Virus record (IMG/VR): IMGVR_UViG_3300048586_000896
Span: 1-35,686 of that record
Reading direction: 5' to 3' (one strand)
DNA length: 35,686 nucleotides
DNA from: a virus
Positions 22,345-30,268 of the stretch are shown here, one piece after another. The notes under the pieces were generated by a model. The model saw nothing but the letters and a program-made list of their open reading frames with translations. It was not told the DNA's origin and ran no database searches. The position numbers and the translations under genes were made by a program. Positions within the stretch are counted from its first letter, which is position 1, and every line of letters begins with the position of its first letter.

Positions 22345-22570
22345 GGGGGGTGGAAACCTGCCAGGACGACAGGTCGGAACGCTTTTAAGGGTTGCCCCTC
22401 TGGACAGCACGTCCGCCCCCGGCCATAAAGGTCGGGTTCGGAGCCGCGCCGCCAAGCGCGTCCGTTGTGCACCACGCGGTGCACTCTCGCCGCCGCCCAA
22501 CGCTGCCAGGCGTCAGGGCAATTCCTGCCAGGGAATATGCGGCACAGTCCTAGTCCGGGTTTCCACACCC
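22345..22570 (+). ncRNA. Structured RNA element, copy 2
   Basis: Same architecture as 842-1060. P1 pairs 22345-22358 with 22558-22570 (TGGAAACC/GGTTTCCA), two base pairs changed on both sides relative to copy 1. P2 (AGGAC/GTCCT, 22363-22367/22547-22551) and hairpin 22445-22460 with loop CGCCAA are unchanged. Hairpin 22467-22484 is GTGCACC-ACGC-GGTGCAC where copy 1 has GTGCCG-AAAT-CGGCAC. The last two are 22500-22513 and 22521-22536, both with loop TGCCAG. Segments between helices, such as CAGTCCTAGTCC and AACGCTTTTAAGGGT, are identical in both copies. It ends 124 nt before the bL12-like gene. Confidence 0.75.
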
Positions 22571-22607
22571 ACGGACACGTTCCACCGATTTGCTTAAGAT
22601 TGCAAGA

Positions 22608-22623
22608 ACGGCCTTCGGGCCGT
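22608..22623 (+). other. UUCG stem-loop after RNA copy 2
   Basis: ACGGCC-TTCG-GGCCGT forms a 6-bp stem with a stable tetraloop, 37 nt after the RNA element. Copy 1 has CTGCCC-GCAA-GGGCAG at the matching place (1100-1115), a different stem of equal length. No U-tract follows, so it may be a domain of the RNA or a leader structure and not a simple terminator. Confidence 0.5.
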
Positions 22624-22693
22624 CGGTTGGGGCATCTTCCCAGACAGGCCGTTTTGCGTAAGATGCACCCGCCACGTACTGCGAGGTCTGTCC

Positions 22694-23287
22694 ATGGCTG
22701 ATCTTTCCAGAATTGTTGATGACCTGTCTAAGCTGACCGTCCTTGAGGCAGCCGAGCTCTCGAAGATGCTGGAAGAAAAATGGGGCGCCGCTGCCGCTGC
22801 TGCTCAGGTTGCCGTTGCCGCCACTGGCGGCGGTGACTATGCCGCGGCTGCACCAACCGAGGAGAAGACCGAGTTCGACGTCGTGCTGACCGACGCCGGC
22901 GCCCAGAAGATCAACGTCATTAAGGAGGTCCGCGCGATCACCGGTCTCGGCCTCAAGGAAGCCAAGGACTTGGTCGAGGGCGCGCCGAAGCTGGTCAAGG
23001 AAGGCGTTTCCAAAGCCGACGCGCACGCAGTCAAACTCAGACTTGAGGCGGTTGGAGCTGTCGTTAACTTTGGCGACTACGGTGCCAAGTTCAACTATCG
23101 AGTTGGCCCCGCACACCCCGATGTAATCGCGCTCGCACGGGAACAAGAGCAGGAGATCGATCTTTCCGAGGACGCATGGAAGATTATCAGGTCGGAGGTT
23201 TTGAAACTGATTCGGGCCGATAGACTTGATACGCCTCAGCACCATATGGAGTATGTCAGGACGCGCTTAGCGAAGGTTGCCGCATGA
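22694..23287 (+). CDS. Ribosomal protein bL12 (L7/L12) homologue with C-terminal extension
   Basis: Residues 1-126 follow bL12: an N-terminal dimerisation helix pair ([18 protein letters not shown]), an Ala-rich hinge at about 31-56, and the factor-binding C-terminal domain with the family's core text [20 protein letters not shown] then [20 protein letters not shown]. Normal bL12 ends after GAxVELK. Here GAVVNFG is followed by about 70 residues with acidic and helical sections ([17 protein letters not shown]) not known from bL12. It is therefore a paralogue, not the housekeeping gene, which would sit next to rplJ. GCGAGG lies 8 nt before the ATG. It overlaps the next gene as ATGA. Binding to translation factors or the ribosomal stalk is inferred; some viruses are known to encode bL12. 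Confidence 0.85.
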   Translation: MADLSRIVDDLSKLTVLEAAELSKMLEEKWGAAAAAAQVAVAATGGGDYAAAAPTEEKTEFDVVLTDAGAQKINVIKEVRAITGLGLKEAKDLVEGAPKLVKEGVSKADAHAVKLRLEAVGAVVNFGDYGAKFNYRVGPAHPDVIALAREQEQEIDLSEDAWKIIRSEVLKLIRADRLDTPQHHMEYVRTRLAKVAA

Positions 23288-23655
23288 GCCTGTTCGGTCG
23301 CGACAAAGCGCTAAAGGCTGCCAAAGAAATTGCGGATCACCTCGGCATCGTTGAGAACGTAGCCGCCTTGCAAAAAATGCAGAAAGAACAAGCGGACGCG
23401 ATAGCCGCGATTGCAGACAGGCTACATGCCATGGAAGTCGAGATGAGAGCGTTGAAAGCAGAGATCAAACAGGAGGCGTTCAAAGAGGCCCAGTCGGCAA
23501 CGCTTGCCACACTCGGAGGCTTGAACGCGAGAGTAGAAAAGCTTGCGGTTTCTCTAAGGGTTTTGCAGGTTCGGATTGGAGCGAATGAGATCGAAATTGA
23601 GTCTGACGATCCCGAGGATCAAGTTCTACTCCCTCGGCCGAAAGACAAGAAATAG
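23284..23655 (+). CDS. Coiled-coil partner of the bL12-like protein
   Basis: The 123-residue protein is almost entirely helical, with heptad-like spacing from about residue 30 to 95 ([40 protein letters not shown]) and an acidic then basic tail. Its ATG overlaps the stop of the bL12-like gene (ATGA), so the two are probably made together and may interact. No family recognised. Confidence 0.65.
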   Translation: MSLFGRDKALKAAKEIADHLGIVENVAALQKMQKEQADAIAAIADRLHAMEVEMRALKAEIKQEAFKEAQSATLATLGGLNARVEKLAVSLRVLQVRIGANEIEIESDDPEDQVLLPRPKDKK

Positions 23656-23950
23656 TTTCCGCACAGCCTTCCGGGCGGGGCGGCATGGATTTCGGCGAGC
23701 TGACTCCATCGCTCAGTGCTAACGGCTACCACACGTGTGGTAATCCCGTCATCGGCGACGGCGGCTGCGTTCGTTCGCAGGCTTTTAGTTTGCTGCGACA
23801 AGCCCATTTGCTGCCCGTAGGCTGTCTGCGGCAGCCCGCTCCTGAGCGCGTTTTTCCCGACTTCGTGCGGGTGCAATTCGCTGCACCAAGTAAGTACCGC
23901 GAAAGTTCGGCGCGAGGAACGCGCCGCCACCATGTGGGCCGCTGCCTTCC
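23656..23950. other. 295-bp convergent gap with palindromes
   Basis: No gene is supported. It contains a perfect 16-bp palindrome (23727-23742) and a 6-bp hairpin GGTGCA/TGCACC (23870-23887). The rightward bL12 operon and the leftward gene at 23951 converge here, so termination signals would be expected, but I see no clear U-tract. Confidence 0.5.
23727..23742. promoter_or_regulatory. 16-bp perfect palindrome, possible operator
   Basis: TACCACACGTGTGGTA is a perfect palindrome, typical in size for a dimeric helix-turn-helix repressor site. It sits in a gene-free gap 72 bp after the coiled-coil gene. I noticed no second copy elsewhere in the window. Confidence 0.4.
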
Positions 23951-24616
23951 CTAGCCCCTGCCGAGCCCCTTGGCCTGCTTGAGAAGCGCCGCGGCGTCGG
24001 CGGTCCATTCGGTGGCCCGCTTCGGAACAGCGTCCCTGCGGGCCTTGCGCGCTCTGTACAGCGCGGCACGCTGCCGATCGAACTCGACACGCCTGAGCTC
24101 GTTGACGCGCTTCGTCGCCCTGTCCTTGCCCGCCGCCTTCTCAACGATGGTCCGCACCGTCCGCACCGACAGAGACGTGGCGGCGGCGATGGCGCGGATG
24201 CTCTGCTTCGCCTTGTTGCGCTTGAGCACGTCGGCGCGCTGCGCCTCACTGGCGGCGAGCGGCCGGCCGATGTCCCGCGGGCGCACCGTGCCGTTGTACT
24301 CGCCGACGAACTTGTTCCACTTCCGCACCAGCTTGTTGTGGACGTCCATCAGCTCGGCGTGGCGTTCCCACACCTCCGACTGCTCCCGATCGTAGACGTA
24401 GACGCCGGCCTCGTTCTGCCGGAGATCGAAGACGGAGATCCAGTTGTCGACGTTGTCGGTGGCGTCCTGCAACCGCTCGCGCATCTTGTCGACCAGGTCG
24501 CGCGCCTCGCCGAGATCGGCCTGCAGTCGCTTGATCTTGTCGTCGCGGTCGCGAAGATCGGATTCGAGGTTGTGGATATGCGCCAAGGCGGCGGCGTAGT
24601 CGGCTGGCTTGCTCAT
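23951..24616 (-). CDS. Coiled-coil / helix-turn-helix phage protein
   Basis: The 221-residue product has a long N-terminal coiled coil (LAHIHNLESDLRDRDDKIKR onward to about residue 60). A central WNKFVGEYNGTVRPRDIGRP follows, then a resolvase-like helix-turn-helix (KQSIRAIAAATSLSVRTVRT, about 145-164) and a basic C-terminal helix rich in Arg/Lys. A DNA-binding role is likely. ATG at 24616 is used; a GTG nine codons upstream is an alternative, and neither has a good ribosome-binding site. Confidence 0.65.
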   Translation of the reverse strand: MSKPADYAAALAHIHNLESDLRDRDDKIKRLQADLGEARDLVDKMRERLQDATDNVDNWISVFDLRQNEAGVYVYDREQSEVWERHAELMDVHNKLVRKWNKFVGEYNGTVRPRDIGRPLAASEAQRADVLKRNKAKQSIRAIAAATSLSVRTVRTIVEKAAGKDRATKRVNELRRVEFDRQRAALYRARKARRDAVPKRATEWTADAAALLKQAKGLGRG

Positions 24617-24921
24617 GTGTCCATATATCGGCACTTTCGGCACACGCTACAAGCCTTGAGAGACAAGGAGTTGCGGGCGTTCGGCCGAGATTTCGTCACG
24701 CGGCCGTTTCGCAAAAGAGGACCGGGGGCGCTGAAATCGGGCTGAAACGGGCGGTTTGCAGGTCAAAATACGCTGCTGGACGCGATGTGCCGTTTCCGAA
24801 CCGCAATGAAATCAATAGGATAGCGCTCCCGTCCCTACTAACCTACGGCTCTATGACGTGCCCGGCTTGCGCGCCCGCTGCCGTTGCGGCACGTTGCGCT
24901 GGTATAACGCGGGAGGCGAGC
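24617..24921. other. 305-bp divergent gap
   Basis: No gene is supported. Close to the leftward gene there is a direct repeat CGGCAC at 24629-24634 and 24638-24643. A degenerate copy of the 24-bp repeat is at 24865-24890, and TATAAC at 24903-24908 could be a -10 box for the rightward gene at 24922. The gap should hold the promoters of both divergent genes. Confidence 0.5.
24865..24890. repeat. Degenerate copy of the 24-bp intergenic repeat
   Basis: It begins GCTTGCGCGC and ends in CCGTTGCGGC, like the copies at 1118-1141 and 1929-1952, with changes in between. As there, it lies shortly before a small early gene with a strong ribosome-binding site. Confidence 0.4.
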
Positions 24922-25191
24922 ATGGCTGGCGAAGTAGAAATCTCGGGCGACGATAGTCCCTATCCTCTTGAGATCGATTACGAGGATCGCGTCTGGCAGT
25001 TGCAGTTCTACCGGAAGCTGTTGGTGCGCACCCGGCGAAGCGAAATTCTTTCGATGCTGGAAACGCGGCAGCACAACAAGGCAACAGGCGATCTCCGACC
25101 TCAGAATCTGAAGTCGATACAGGATGAGATCGAAGCGGTGGACCGGGCGATCGAGGACGAAACGCGGCTCAAAGCTGCCACCTATAAGTAG
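24922..25191 (+). CDS. MAGEVEISGDD-family small protein (element B)
   Basis: An 89-residue relative of the protein at 1987-2253: identical MAGEVEISGDD then SPYPLEI, and a shared C-terminal helix EIEAVDRAIEDE. The middle section (DRVWQLQFYRKLLVRTRRSE) differs. GGGAGG precedes the ATG by 5 nt. It marks element B as a member of the same family as element A. Function unknown. Confidence 0.75.
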   Translation: MAGEVEISGDDSPYPLEIDYEDRVWQLQFYRKLLVRTRRSEILSMLETRQHNKATGDLRPQNLKSIQDEIEAVDRAIEDETRLKAATYK

Positions 25192-25217
25192 GCCGTGGCG
25201 CGAAACAGGGGGTGCGG

Positions 25218-25385
25218 ATGGGCAACGAGAAACAGGTGTCGGTTGGCGTCGAACGCAATCCTAAAGGTTGGTTGGTCCGAATCGGGGAGAAGGGCAACAT
25301 CACTGACCACCAGTTCGCCCGTGAGGAAGATGCGCGCGCGTTCGCTGCAAAAGAAGAGAGGCGCTTGGGGATCGGCCAGCGTTAG
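25218..25385 (+). CDS. Small basic protein, 55 residues
   Basis: The frame begins MGNEKQVSVGVERNPKGWLV and ends in a charged helix (REEDARAFAAKEERRLGIGQ). AGGGGG lies 6 nt upstream, and it starts 26 nt after the stop of the MAGEVEISGDD gene, so it is probably co-transcribed. The strand-loop-strand start (VSVGVERNPKGWLVRI) followed by a helix looks like a compact folded domain. No family recognised. Confidence 0.6.
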   Translation: MGNEKQVSVGVERNPKGWLVRIGEKGNITDHQFAREEDARAFAAKEERRLGIGQR

Positions 25386-25542
25386 GCGACTGGAGGTCAG
25401 CGGCCGTAGGCGTAGTTTGCGAAACCCCGGCCGGGGCGTCAGGCCAGCACCGTGACCGCGGCGACGATCGCAGCGGCCACAGAGAACACCGCCGAGGGCT
25501 ACAGGCCGCTCGGCCCTTGCATACCCGCTCTCGCCGCCGGCT

Positions 25543-25641
25543 GTATGGGTGCCGGACGGTCAGGCATCCTTCTACGTCAGTGACACGTGGATTTTCACGC
25601 CAAACGGGAAGCCGGCGTTCTACTACCGTGACGGCGAGTGA
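25543..25641 (+). pseudogene. Fragment resembling a beta-flower / beta-repeat C-terminus
   Basis: Thirty-two in-frame codons read VWVPDGQASFYVSDTWIFTP then NGKPAFYYRDGE and a stop. The alternation of a strand, a turn with NGKP and a second strand resembles short repeated beta units such as the 4-fold beta-flower domain. No start or upstream domain is visible in frame, so this looks like the tail of a lost gene. Confidence 0.35.
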
Positions 25642-25644
25642 TCG

Positions 25645-26124
25645 CTACCAAAGGAATGAGTTGTATTCCTGAAGCACGGAATCCCGCACCTGGTTCTCCG
25701 CAAGGAGGAAATCGTTCACCGCATCCACCATCACTTTTCCGTTGAGCGGTCCACTGACCGCCTCGGCGGCATTGCGGAGGTTCACGGCAGCATCCTGATA
25801 GGTGCGGACAAAGGTAGGGCCGCTATCGACCCGCCGGGATAGGTCTTCCACCTTTCCAACGGCCACCAGCAATTTCATCTGAAGCGCGGTGACATCATCA
25901 TCGGTCTTCGGCTTTTCACCTCGGCTGATATCCGCGAAGATTTTGAGCGTGCCCCGGATGTCTTCGGAGGCCTTATCGAACTGCTCGTAATTCGCGTTGA
26001 GCGCCTCAACATAATTGTTGCGATAGTCGACGTAGTAGTTCGTGACGAAACCTGCAGCGAAAGCGACAGTGCCGATGACGGCGCTTCGGACCCAGCCGGG
26101 AATCTTTTCCGCGATCGCTATCAT
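25645..26124 (-). CDS. Small membrane-anchored coiled-coil protein (cargo pair)
   Basis: The 159-residue product has one N-terminal membrane helix (VRSAVIGTVAFAAGFVTNYY, about 12-31) and then helical soluble sequence (YEQFDKASEDIRGTLKIFAD, LQMKLLVAVGKVEDLSRRV). It overlaps the upstream gene as ATGA and shares its lower GC content. It likely works with that gene at the inner membrane; no family known. Confidence 0.6.
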   Translation of the reverse strand: MIAIAEKIPGWVRSAVIGTVAFAAGFVTNYYVDYRNNYVEALNANYEQFDKASEDIRGTLKIFADISRGEKPKTDDDVTALQMKLLVAVGKVEDLSRRVDSGPTFVRTYQDAAVNLRNAAEAVSGPLNGKVMVDAVNDFLLAENQVRDSVLQEYNSFLW

Positions 26125-27233
26125 GGCTGCACACTCACGTTGCTGTTCACGCCCGTGCGTTCCGCTGCCTCCCTGACGAATTGGCAAGCTTCAGCCCACT
26201 TATCATATCCAAGAAGGCGCAATTGGGTCACGACCTGCTCGCTCACCTGGGTCACGCACGGGTCATCAGGCGGCGCCATCGAATTCCCGAATGTGATCAA
26301 TCCGTTGGTCGCAGCGTCGACGGCATCAGGGCCGACAAATAATGCGATCGCGAGCATTGTCGCTATCACAATAGGGGTGATGGTCGCGGATTTCAACGAG
26401 ATGCCGCCAGGCGAGTTCACGTTGGTAAAGAGATCGGGGGCAATCGCCTTGATGTCGGCGAACGCCGCCTCCTTGAACCCCTGCATCTCAGGCCGCGCCT
26501 GGTCGACCGCGCGGCTGTTCGCCACAACGAAGTTGAAGAACGCCTGGATATAAAAATCGTCGGTCGTGCGGAAGGTCTCCGCAGTGATCTCAAATCGGGA
26601 GCTGTACTCTGTAGCGGTCGAATATGAGCCGTAAGCGCGCCGAAAAATCTGCGGCCACGCAGGGCGGGACAGAAGGAAAATCGAGGTCGGCTTCTGAAGC
26701 GCGTCAAGGGTTTGAGCGGGAAGATCGGCTTTTGGTATAGACCCTAGCCAACGCACATTCCTGCCGGTCAAAGCCTCGTTCGGGTAACGAGGTACGAATA
26801 TCTCCTTCACCACATTAGGCGGGCTTGTGAGTTCGCCGATCTCTGCCATGCCCCTAAAGTTCAAGGGCGGGACGATTACCAAGTCCCCCTTCTTCATGTC
26901 CGAGAAATACGCCCTTGCCACCCGCAAGAATTGCGAAGTTGCTCGATCGGCTGCTCGCTGCTCATAATTTTCGAGATCTCGGTCGGGGAGCAAAACATCG
27001 CGCTGTCCGCCGGAGTACCACCGGCGAATCGCCACGGAGCGCATGACCCTTTCAGTGATGTCCGGAATATCGGCGAAATGGTCGAACGCCGGCAGCTCGA
27101 GGGCGGGCAATTCTGGTCCGACAAAGCTTTCGTCTATGAATTGATTGAATAATCTGTAGTGCGCACCCGGCCGAACGACATATACGCGGGTCCCTTCTGC
27201 AATGAACTTCGTGTTGATGTCGACCTGAACCAT
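26121..27233 (-). CDS. PUA/EVE-like domain protein with membrane segment (cargo pair)
   Basis: The 370-residue protein has in its first half MKKGDLVIVPPLNFRGMAEI, then VPRYPNEALTGRNVRWLGSI and LPAQTLDALQKPTSIFLLS. This layout is what I know from PUA/EVE-like sensor domains at the N-terminus of Mrr-type restriction proteins. No PD-(D/E)xK nuclease follows. Instead there is a helical region and a membrane helix (TITPIVIATMLAIALFVG, near 283-300). Start 27233 is preceded by GGGGGGAGG. It lies at the 3' end of late operon B, a common place for cargo, and overlaps its partner gene. A defence function is inferred. Confidence 0.6.
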   Translation of the reverse strand: MVQVDINTKFIAEGTRVYVVRPGAHYRLFNQFIDESFVGPELPALELPAFDHFADIPDITERVMRSVAIRRWYSGGQRDVLLPDRDLENYEQRAADRATSQFLRVARAYFSDMKKGDLVIVPPLNFRGMAEIGELTSPPNVVKEIFVPRYPNEALTGRNVRWLGSIPKADLPAQTLDALQKPTSIFLLSRPAWPQIFRRAYGSYSTATEYSSRFEITAETFRTTDDFYIQAFFNFVVANSRAVDQARPEMQGFKEAAFADIKAIAPDLFTNVNSPGGISLKSATITPIVIATMLAIALFVGPDAVDAATNGLITFGNSMAPPDDPCVTQVSEQVVTQLRLLGYDKWAEACQFVREAAERTGVNSNVSVQP

Positions 27234-27358
27234 CCATCCTCCCCCCGTGCCCCAGGCAAGGATCATGGAAATTCAGCGTTTCAGCAAGAGCCTCGCTCAT
27301 CGCAACATCCCTAGCGGCGGGTGATTGTCCGGGGGATGCCGCCCGAACCTTTCCATGC

Positions 27359-28282
27359 TCATCCGGCTTCGTCGCACCGGAATGCGCTCTTCGCTGCCTT
27401 GCTGGCGAACGGGTTGCAGCTCGGCGAACAGTAGCGCCGCTTGTCGCTGGGGAACTGCGCATAGAACACCGATGTGCAGGTGACGCAGGTCAGCGCCGGC
27501 CGCGCCTTCTTTCGGCCCGCCGCGGCACAACCGCGCGAACAGTAGCGACTCACGCCCTTGGCGCCGGAATTCTTCGGGCTGAAGGTCTCGCCGCATTGCA
27601 GGCAGTTCCGGTCCTGCAGCTTCTTCGCGGCCTTGAAGAAGCACCCGCGGGAGCAGTATTTCCGGTCGGCATTCGACGTGGCGAAGAACGTCCCGCACTG
27701 GTCGCAATTCCGCGAGTGGGTGCGCAGCGTCTCGGCCGTGCGGGCGGAACAGGCCGCCAGATACTCGGCGAGGGTGAACTTGTGGCCATCACGCCGGATT
27801 GTTTCGGCGTGTACCATGTGCCCGCAGTGATCGCTGCAATACTTGACGGGCTTGCCGTTCCTGATACCTCGCTCGATCGGAATAGGACGGCCGCAGCGGC
27901 GGTAGGAGCAGAAGCCGCGCGACGTGTCGGTGTCGGCGTATTCGGGCTGCCCCTGCCACCACGTCGGCCGCGTCATGCCGATCTGGGAAAGCGATGCGGA
28001 CAGCACGTCGGCCGCGGCTGCGTCGGCATCCATCCACGACCACCCGTCCAGGCAAAGCCTGCTGCGGATGCCATGCCGACACGCTCCCTCGAATGCGAAG
28101 GCCGTCGGCTGCCCGAGCTTCAATATCTTGGCGACGTCATCCACCAGTTCGTCGAAGCGGCGACGGTTGAGCTTCCTCGCGCGCTCAGTGCCGGCGCCGC
28201 CGCGCGACGAGCGCACGGACACGTTGGCCCGCTCCTGCGCCATGCGAATGAGTTTCAGAGCCTTGGGCGTGATCTGGAGCAT
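27359..28282 (-). CDS. Four-zinc-finger protein at the end of late operon B
   Basis: The 307-residue protein has an N-terminal helical part and four Cys units: CSYRRC..CSDHC, CDQC..CSRGC, CLQC..CSRGC and CVTC..CSPSC, each with C-x2-4-C and C-x3-C ends. It matches the five-unit protein at 2250-3377 in position and in the phrase RPTWWQGQPEYAD (RPTWEQGQREWTD there). Its ATG shares one base with the terL stop. Probable nucleic-acid binding. Confidence 0.7.
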   Translation of the reverse strand: MLQITPKALKLIRMAQERANVSVRSSRGGAGTERARKLNRRRFDELVDDVAKILKLGQPTAFAFEGACRHGIRSRLCLDGWSWMDADAAAADVLSASLSQIGMTRPTWWQGQPEYADTDTSRGFCSYRRCGRPIPIERGIRNGKPVKYCSDHCGHMVHAETIRRDGHKFTLAEYLAACSARTAETLRTHSRNCDQCGTFFATSNADRKYCSRGCFFKAAKKLQDRNCLQCGETFSPKNSGAKGVSRYCSRGCAAAGRKKARPALTCVTCTSVFYAQFPSDKRRYCSPSCNPFASKAAKSAFRCDEAG

Positions 28283-29883
28283 CAGAACACCCCCATCTCG
28301 TCGGACCAGGCGTCCGATTCGTAGAGGGAGCCGCCACGGTCACCCGCCGCGCACCGCGCCACCGCCATCGCGCACGCCACGGCGCCGTCGATCCGGTCCT
28401 TGCTCCTGCCCTTGTGGAACGTGCGGTTGCCGGCCTTGTCCGTCTCCACCGACACGTTGTCGAACATCCACCGCAGCACCGGGTTGCCGCCATGCCGGAA
28501 GGCGCGGCCGATGATGCTGCGCTCCAGTTCCTTCACGGCCGGCGCCATCGTCACCCACCCTTGGCGCATCGTGGCCGTGGGGAAGCCGTCGGCGGTGAGC
28601 GGGGCGAGCACGGCCTGCGCATAGGCTGGGTCGGCGACGATCTCCTGCACGTCGTGCTGTTCGCAGAGCGTGCGGATGAACCGTTCCACCGCCGCGTAGT
28701 CGGTGACGTTGCCGGGCGTGGGGATGATGTAACCTTCGTCGGCCCAGCGGGGATAAGGCACCCCGTCGCGGTCGGCACGGGCCTGCAGGCTGTCGGCCGG
28801 GCAGAAGTGCCAGGCCGCCACCTGAAACCCGTCCTCGCCGTCACGCCAGCACGCCACGACGGCGGTGAGGTCCGTGGTGAGGCCCATGTCGACGGCGACC
28901 CAGCACGGGCGGCCGGCGAGCGCGTCGGTGTCCACCTTGCCCGCGCCCTCGTCATAGACCCCCATGTCGACGAAGGGCGAGGCGCTATGGTCGAGCCAGG
29001 TGTTCAAGTTCATCTGGCGGAAGTCGTCGCGATCGGCGGGACGCTCTGCCGCCTCGCGGGCAAGCTGGCGCAACCCGTCGAGATCGGGGAAGCCTTCGGC
29101 GAGGCCGGGGTTCACCAGATGCCAGAGCCGTTCATCGCGCCAGTCGGCATCGGCCGACATCTCGAACAGCACCGGCAGGAAGCCGGGATCGTCCACCTCA
29201 CCGGACGCAACCCGGCGGGCATATTCGAGCATCCGGAACGCAAGGTTCTCCTGCCCGCGGCCGGCCTGCGTCGTCACGATGAGCAGCGTGTTCGGCACCT
29301 TCACCAGGCCGGTGCGCAGGGCCTTCCACAACTCCCGGTTCCGCCAGGCGATCAACTCGTCGGCGAGCACGAAATTGGGCGTCTTGCCGAGCTGGGCGCC
29401 ACCGTCAGACGAAATGGCCCGGAACGTCGCGCCCGACTTCGGATGCTCGAGGAAGAACGTGGACTCGGTCGCCTTCGCCGCTTTCTCCAGCCAAGGCGTG
29501 GCGCGGGCGATGGACAGGGCCTCGTCATAGGCGATGCGCGCCTGATCTTCGGCCGACGCGGCGGCGAGCGCCTGCCCGCCGGTGATCTTCTCCCAGCCGA
29601 ACGTGTGGAGCAGAGACAGGCCCGCGCCGATCGTGGTCTTTCTCGAGCCGCGCGGCAGGAGGCAGAACACGGTTTTCACCAGGCGATTGCCCTTGGCGTC
29701 GCACGGCCCATAGATGCGCCGCACGATCCGTTCCCAGAAGAACGGGAGATCGAAGCCGCCGTCCCGCTGGCGGGACTTGGGATGCTTCAGCTTCCGCAGG
29801 AAATCGACGGCCCGCTCGCCATAGCCGAACGGGTCTGCGATCTCGCTGCCGTCATAGATCCAGTCCGGTCGGCGCACCGTCAT
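28282..29883 (-). CDS. terL: Terminase large subunit (element B)
   Basis: The 533-residue paralogue of the terL at 6459-8078. Walker A variant PRGSRKTT (77-84), Walker B VLADE (172-176), and the nuclease acids in AVDMGL, VADPAY and RIDGA are all present. It shares long stretches with copy A (DPFGYGERAVDF, ADADWRDE, RADRDGVPYP) but differs enough to be a separate lineage. Start at 29883 begins MTVRRPDWIYDG, and it overlaps terS by 32 nt. Confidence 0.95.
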   Translation of the reverse strand: MTVRRPDWIYDGSEIADPFGYGERAVDFLRKLKHPKSRQRDGGFDLPFFWERIVRRIYGPCDAKGNRLVKTVFCLLPRGSRKTTIGAGLSLLHTFGWEKITGGQALAAASAEDQARIAYDEALSIARATPWLEKAAKATESTFFLEHPKSGATFRAISSDGGAQLGKTPNFVLADELIAWRNRELWKALRTGLVKVPNTLLIVTTQAGRGQENLAFRMLEYARRVASGEVDDPGFLPVLFEMSADADWRDERLWHLVNPGLAEGFPDLDGLRQLAREAAERPADRDDFRQMNLNTWLDHSASPFVDMGVYDEGAGKVDTDALAGRPCWVAVDMGLTTDLTAVVACWRDGEDGFQVAAWHFCPADSLQARADRDGVPYPRWADEGYIIPTPGNVTDYAAVERFIRTLCEQHDVQEIVADPAYAQAVLAPLTADGFPTATMRQGWVTMAPAVKELERSIIGRAFRHGGNPVLRWMFDNVSVETDKAGNRTFHKGRSKDRIDGAVACAMAVARCAAGDRGGSLYESDAWSDEMGVF

Positions 29884-30268
29884 CGGCCGGTCCCCCCTTT
29901 GGCTGGAAACCGGCTTTCGATCGGGCAGCCGGCGTGAGCCCAAGTTCTGCGGAGAGACGCGCGACGGCCTCCAGCGACTTCGCCAGGAGCGCGCACGCCG
30001 GGTTCGGCTTGAGGTTGCGGGCAGCCGCCTCGACCAGCACCCCGTGCTTCGCGATGGCCGCCTGTGCCTCGCGCACCGTCCACAACGCGATGACGTAGGT
30101 GGAGAGAACGCCGAGCCCCGACGCGGTGAGGATCTTCCGCTTCGCCATGTCGGCGGCGATGACCTTCCACTCCGCAATCATGGCCTCGGGGATACCGTCG
30201 GGCACCTGCGGCACGCCTTTCAGCCCGCCATCGATCGCCTTGAGGTTGGGCTTACGACCTTGGGCCAT
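29852..30268 (-). CDS. terS: Terminase small subunit, P27 family (element B)
   Basis: The 138-residue product has the P27-family text: ILTASGLGVLSTYVIALWTV, then LLAKSLEAVARLSAELGLTP. It begins MAQGRKPNLKAIDGG, the usual basic start. It lies directly downstream of the candidate cos block at 30327-30384 and overlaps terL, the normal terS-terL layout. Confidence 0.9.
   Translation of the reverse strand: MAQGRKPNLKAIDGGLKGVPQVPDGIPEAMIAEWKVIAADMAKRKILTASGLGVLSTYVIALWTVREAQAAIAKHGVLVEAAARNLKPNPACALLAKSLEAVARLSAELGLTPAARSKAGFQPKGGPADDGAPTGLDL

Noticed and set aside
22694-23287. Housekeeping rplL gene.
   Set aside because: There is no rplJ, rpoB or other ribosomal gene nearby, the protein has a 70-residue extension, and the context is phage-like.
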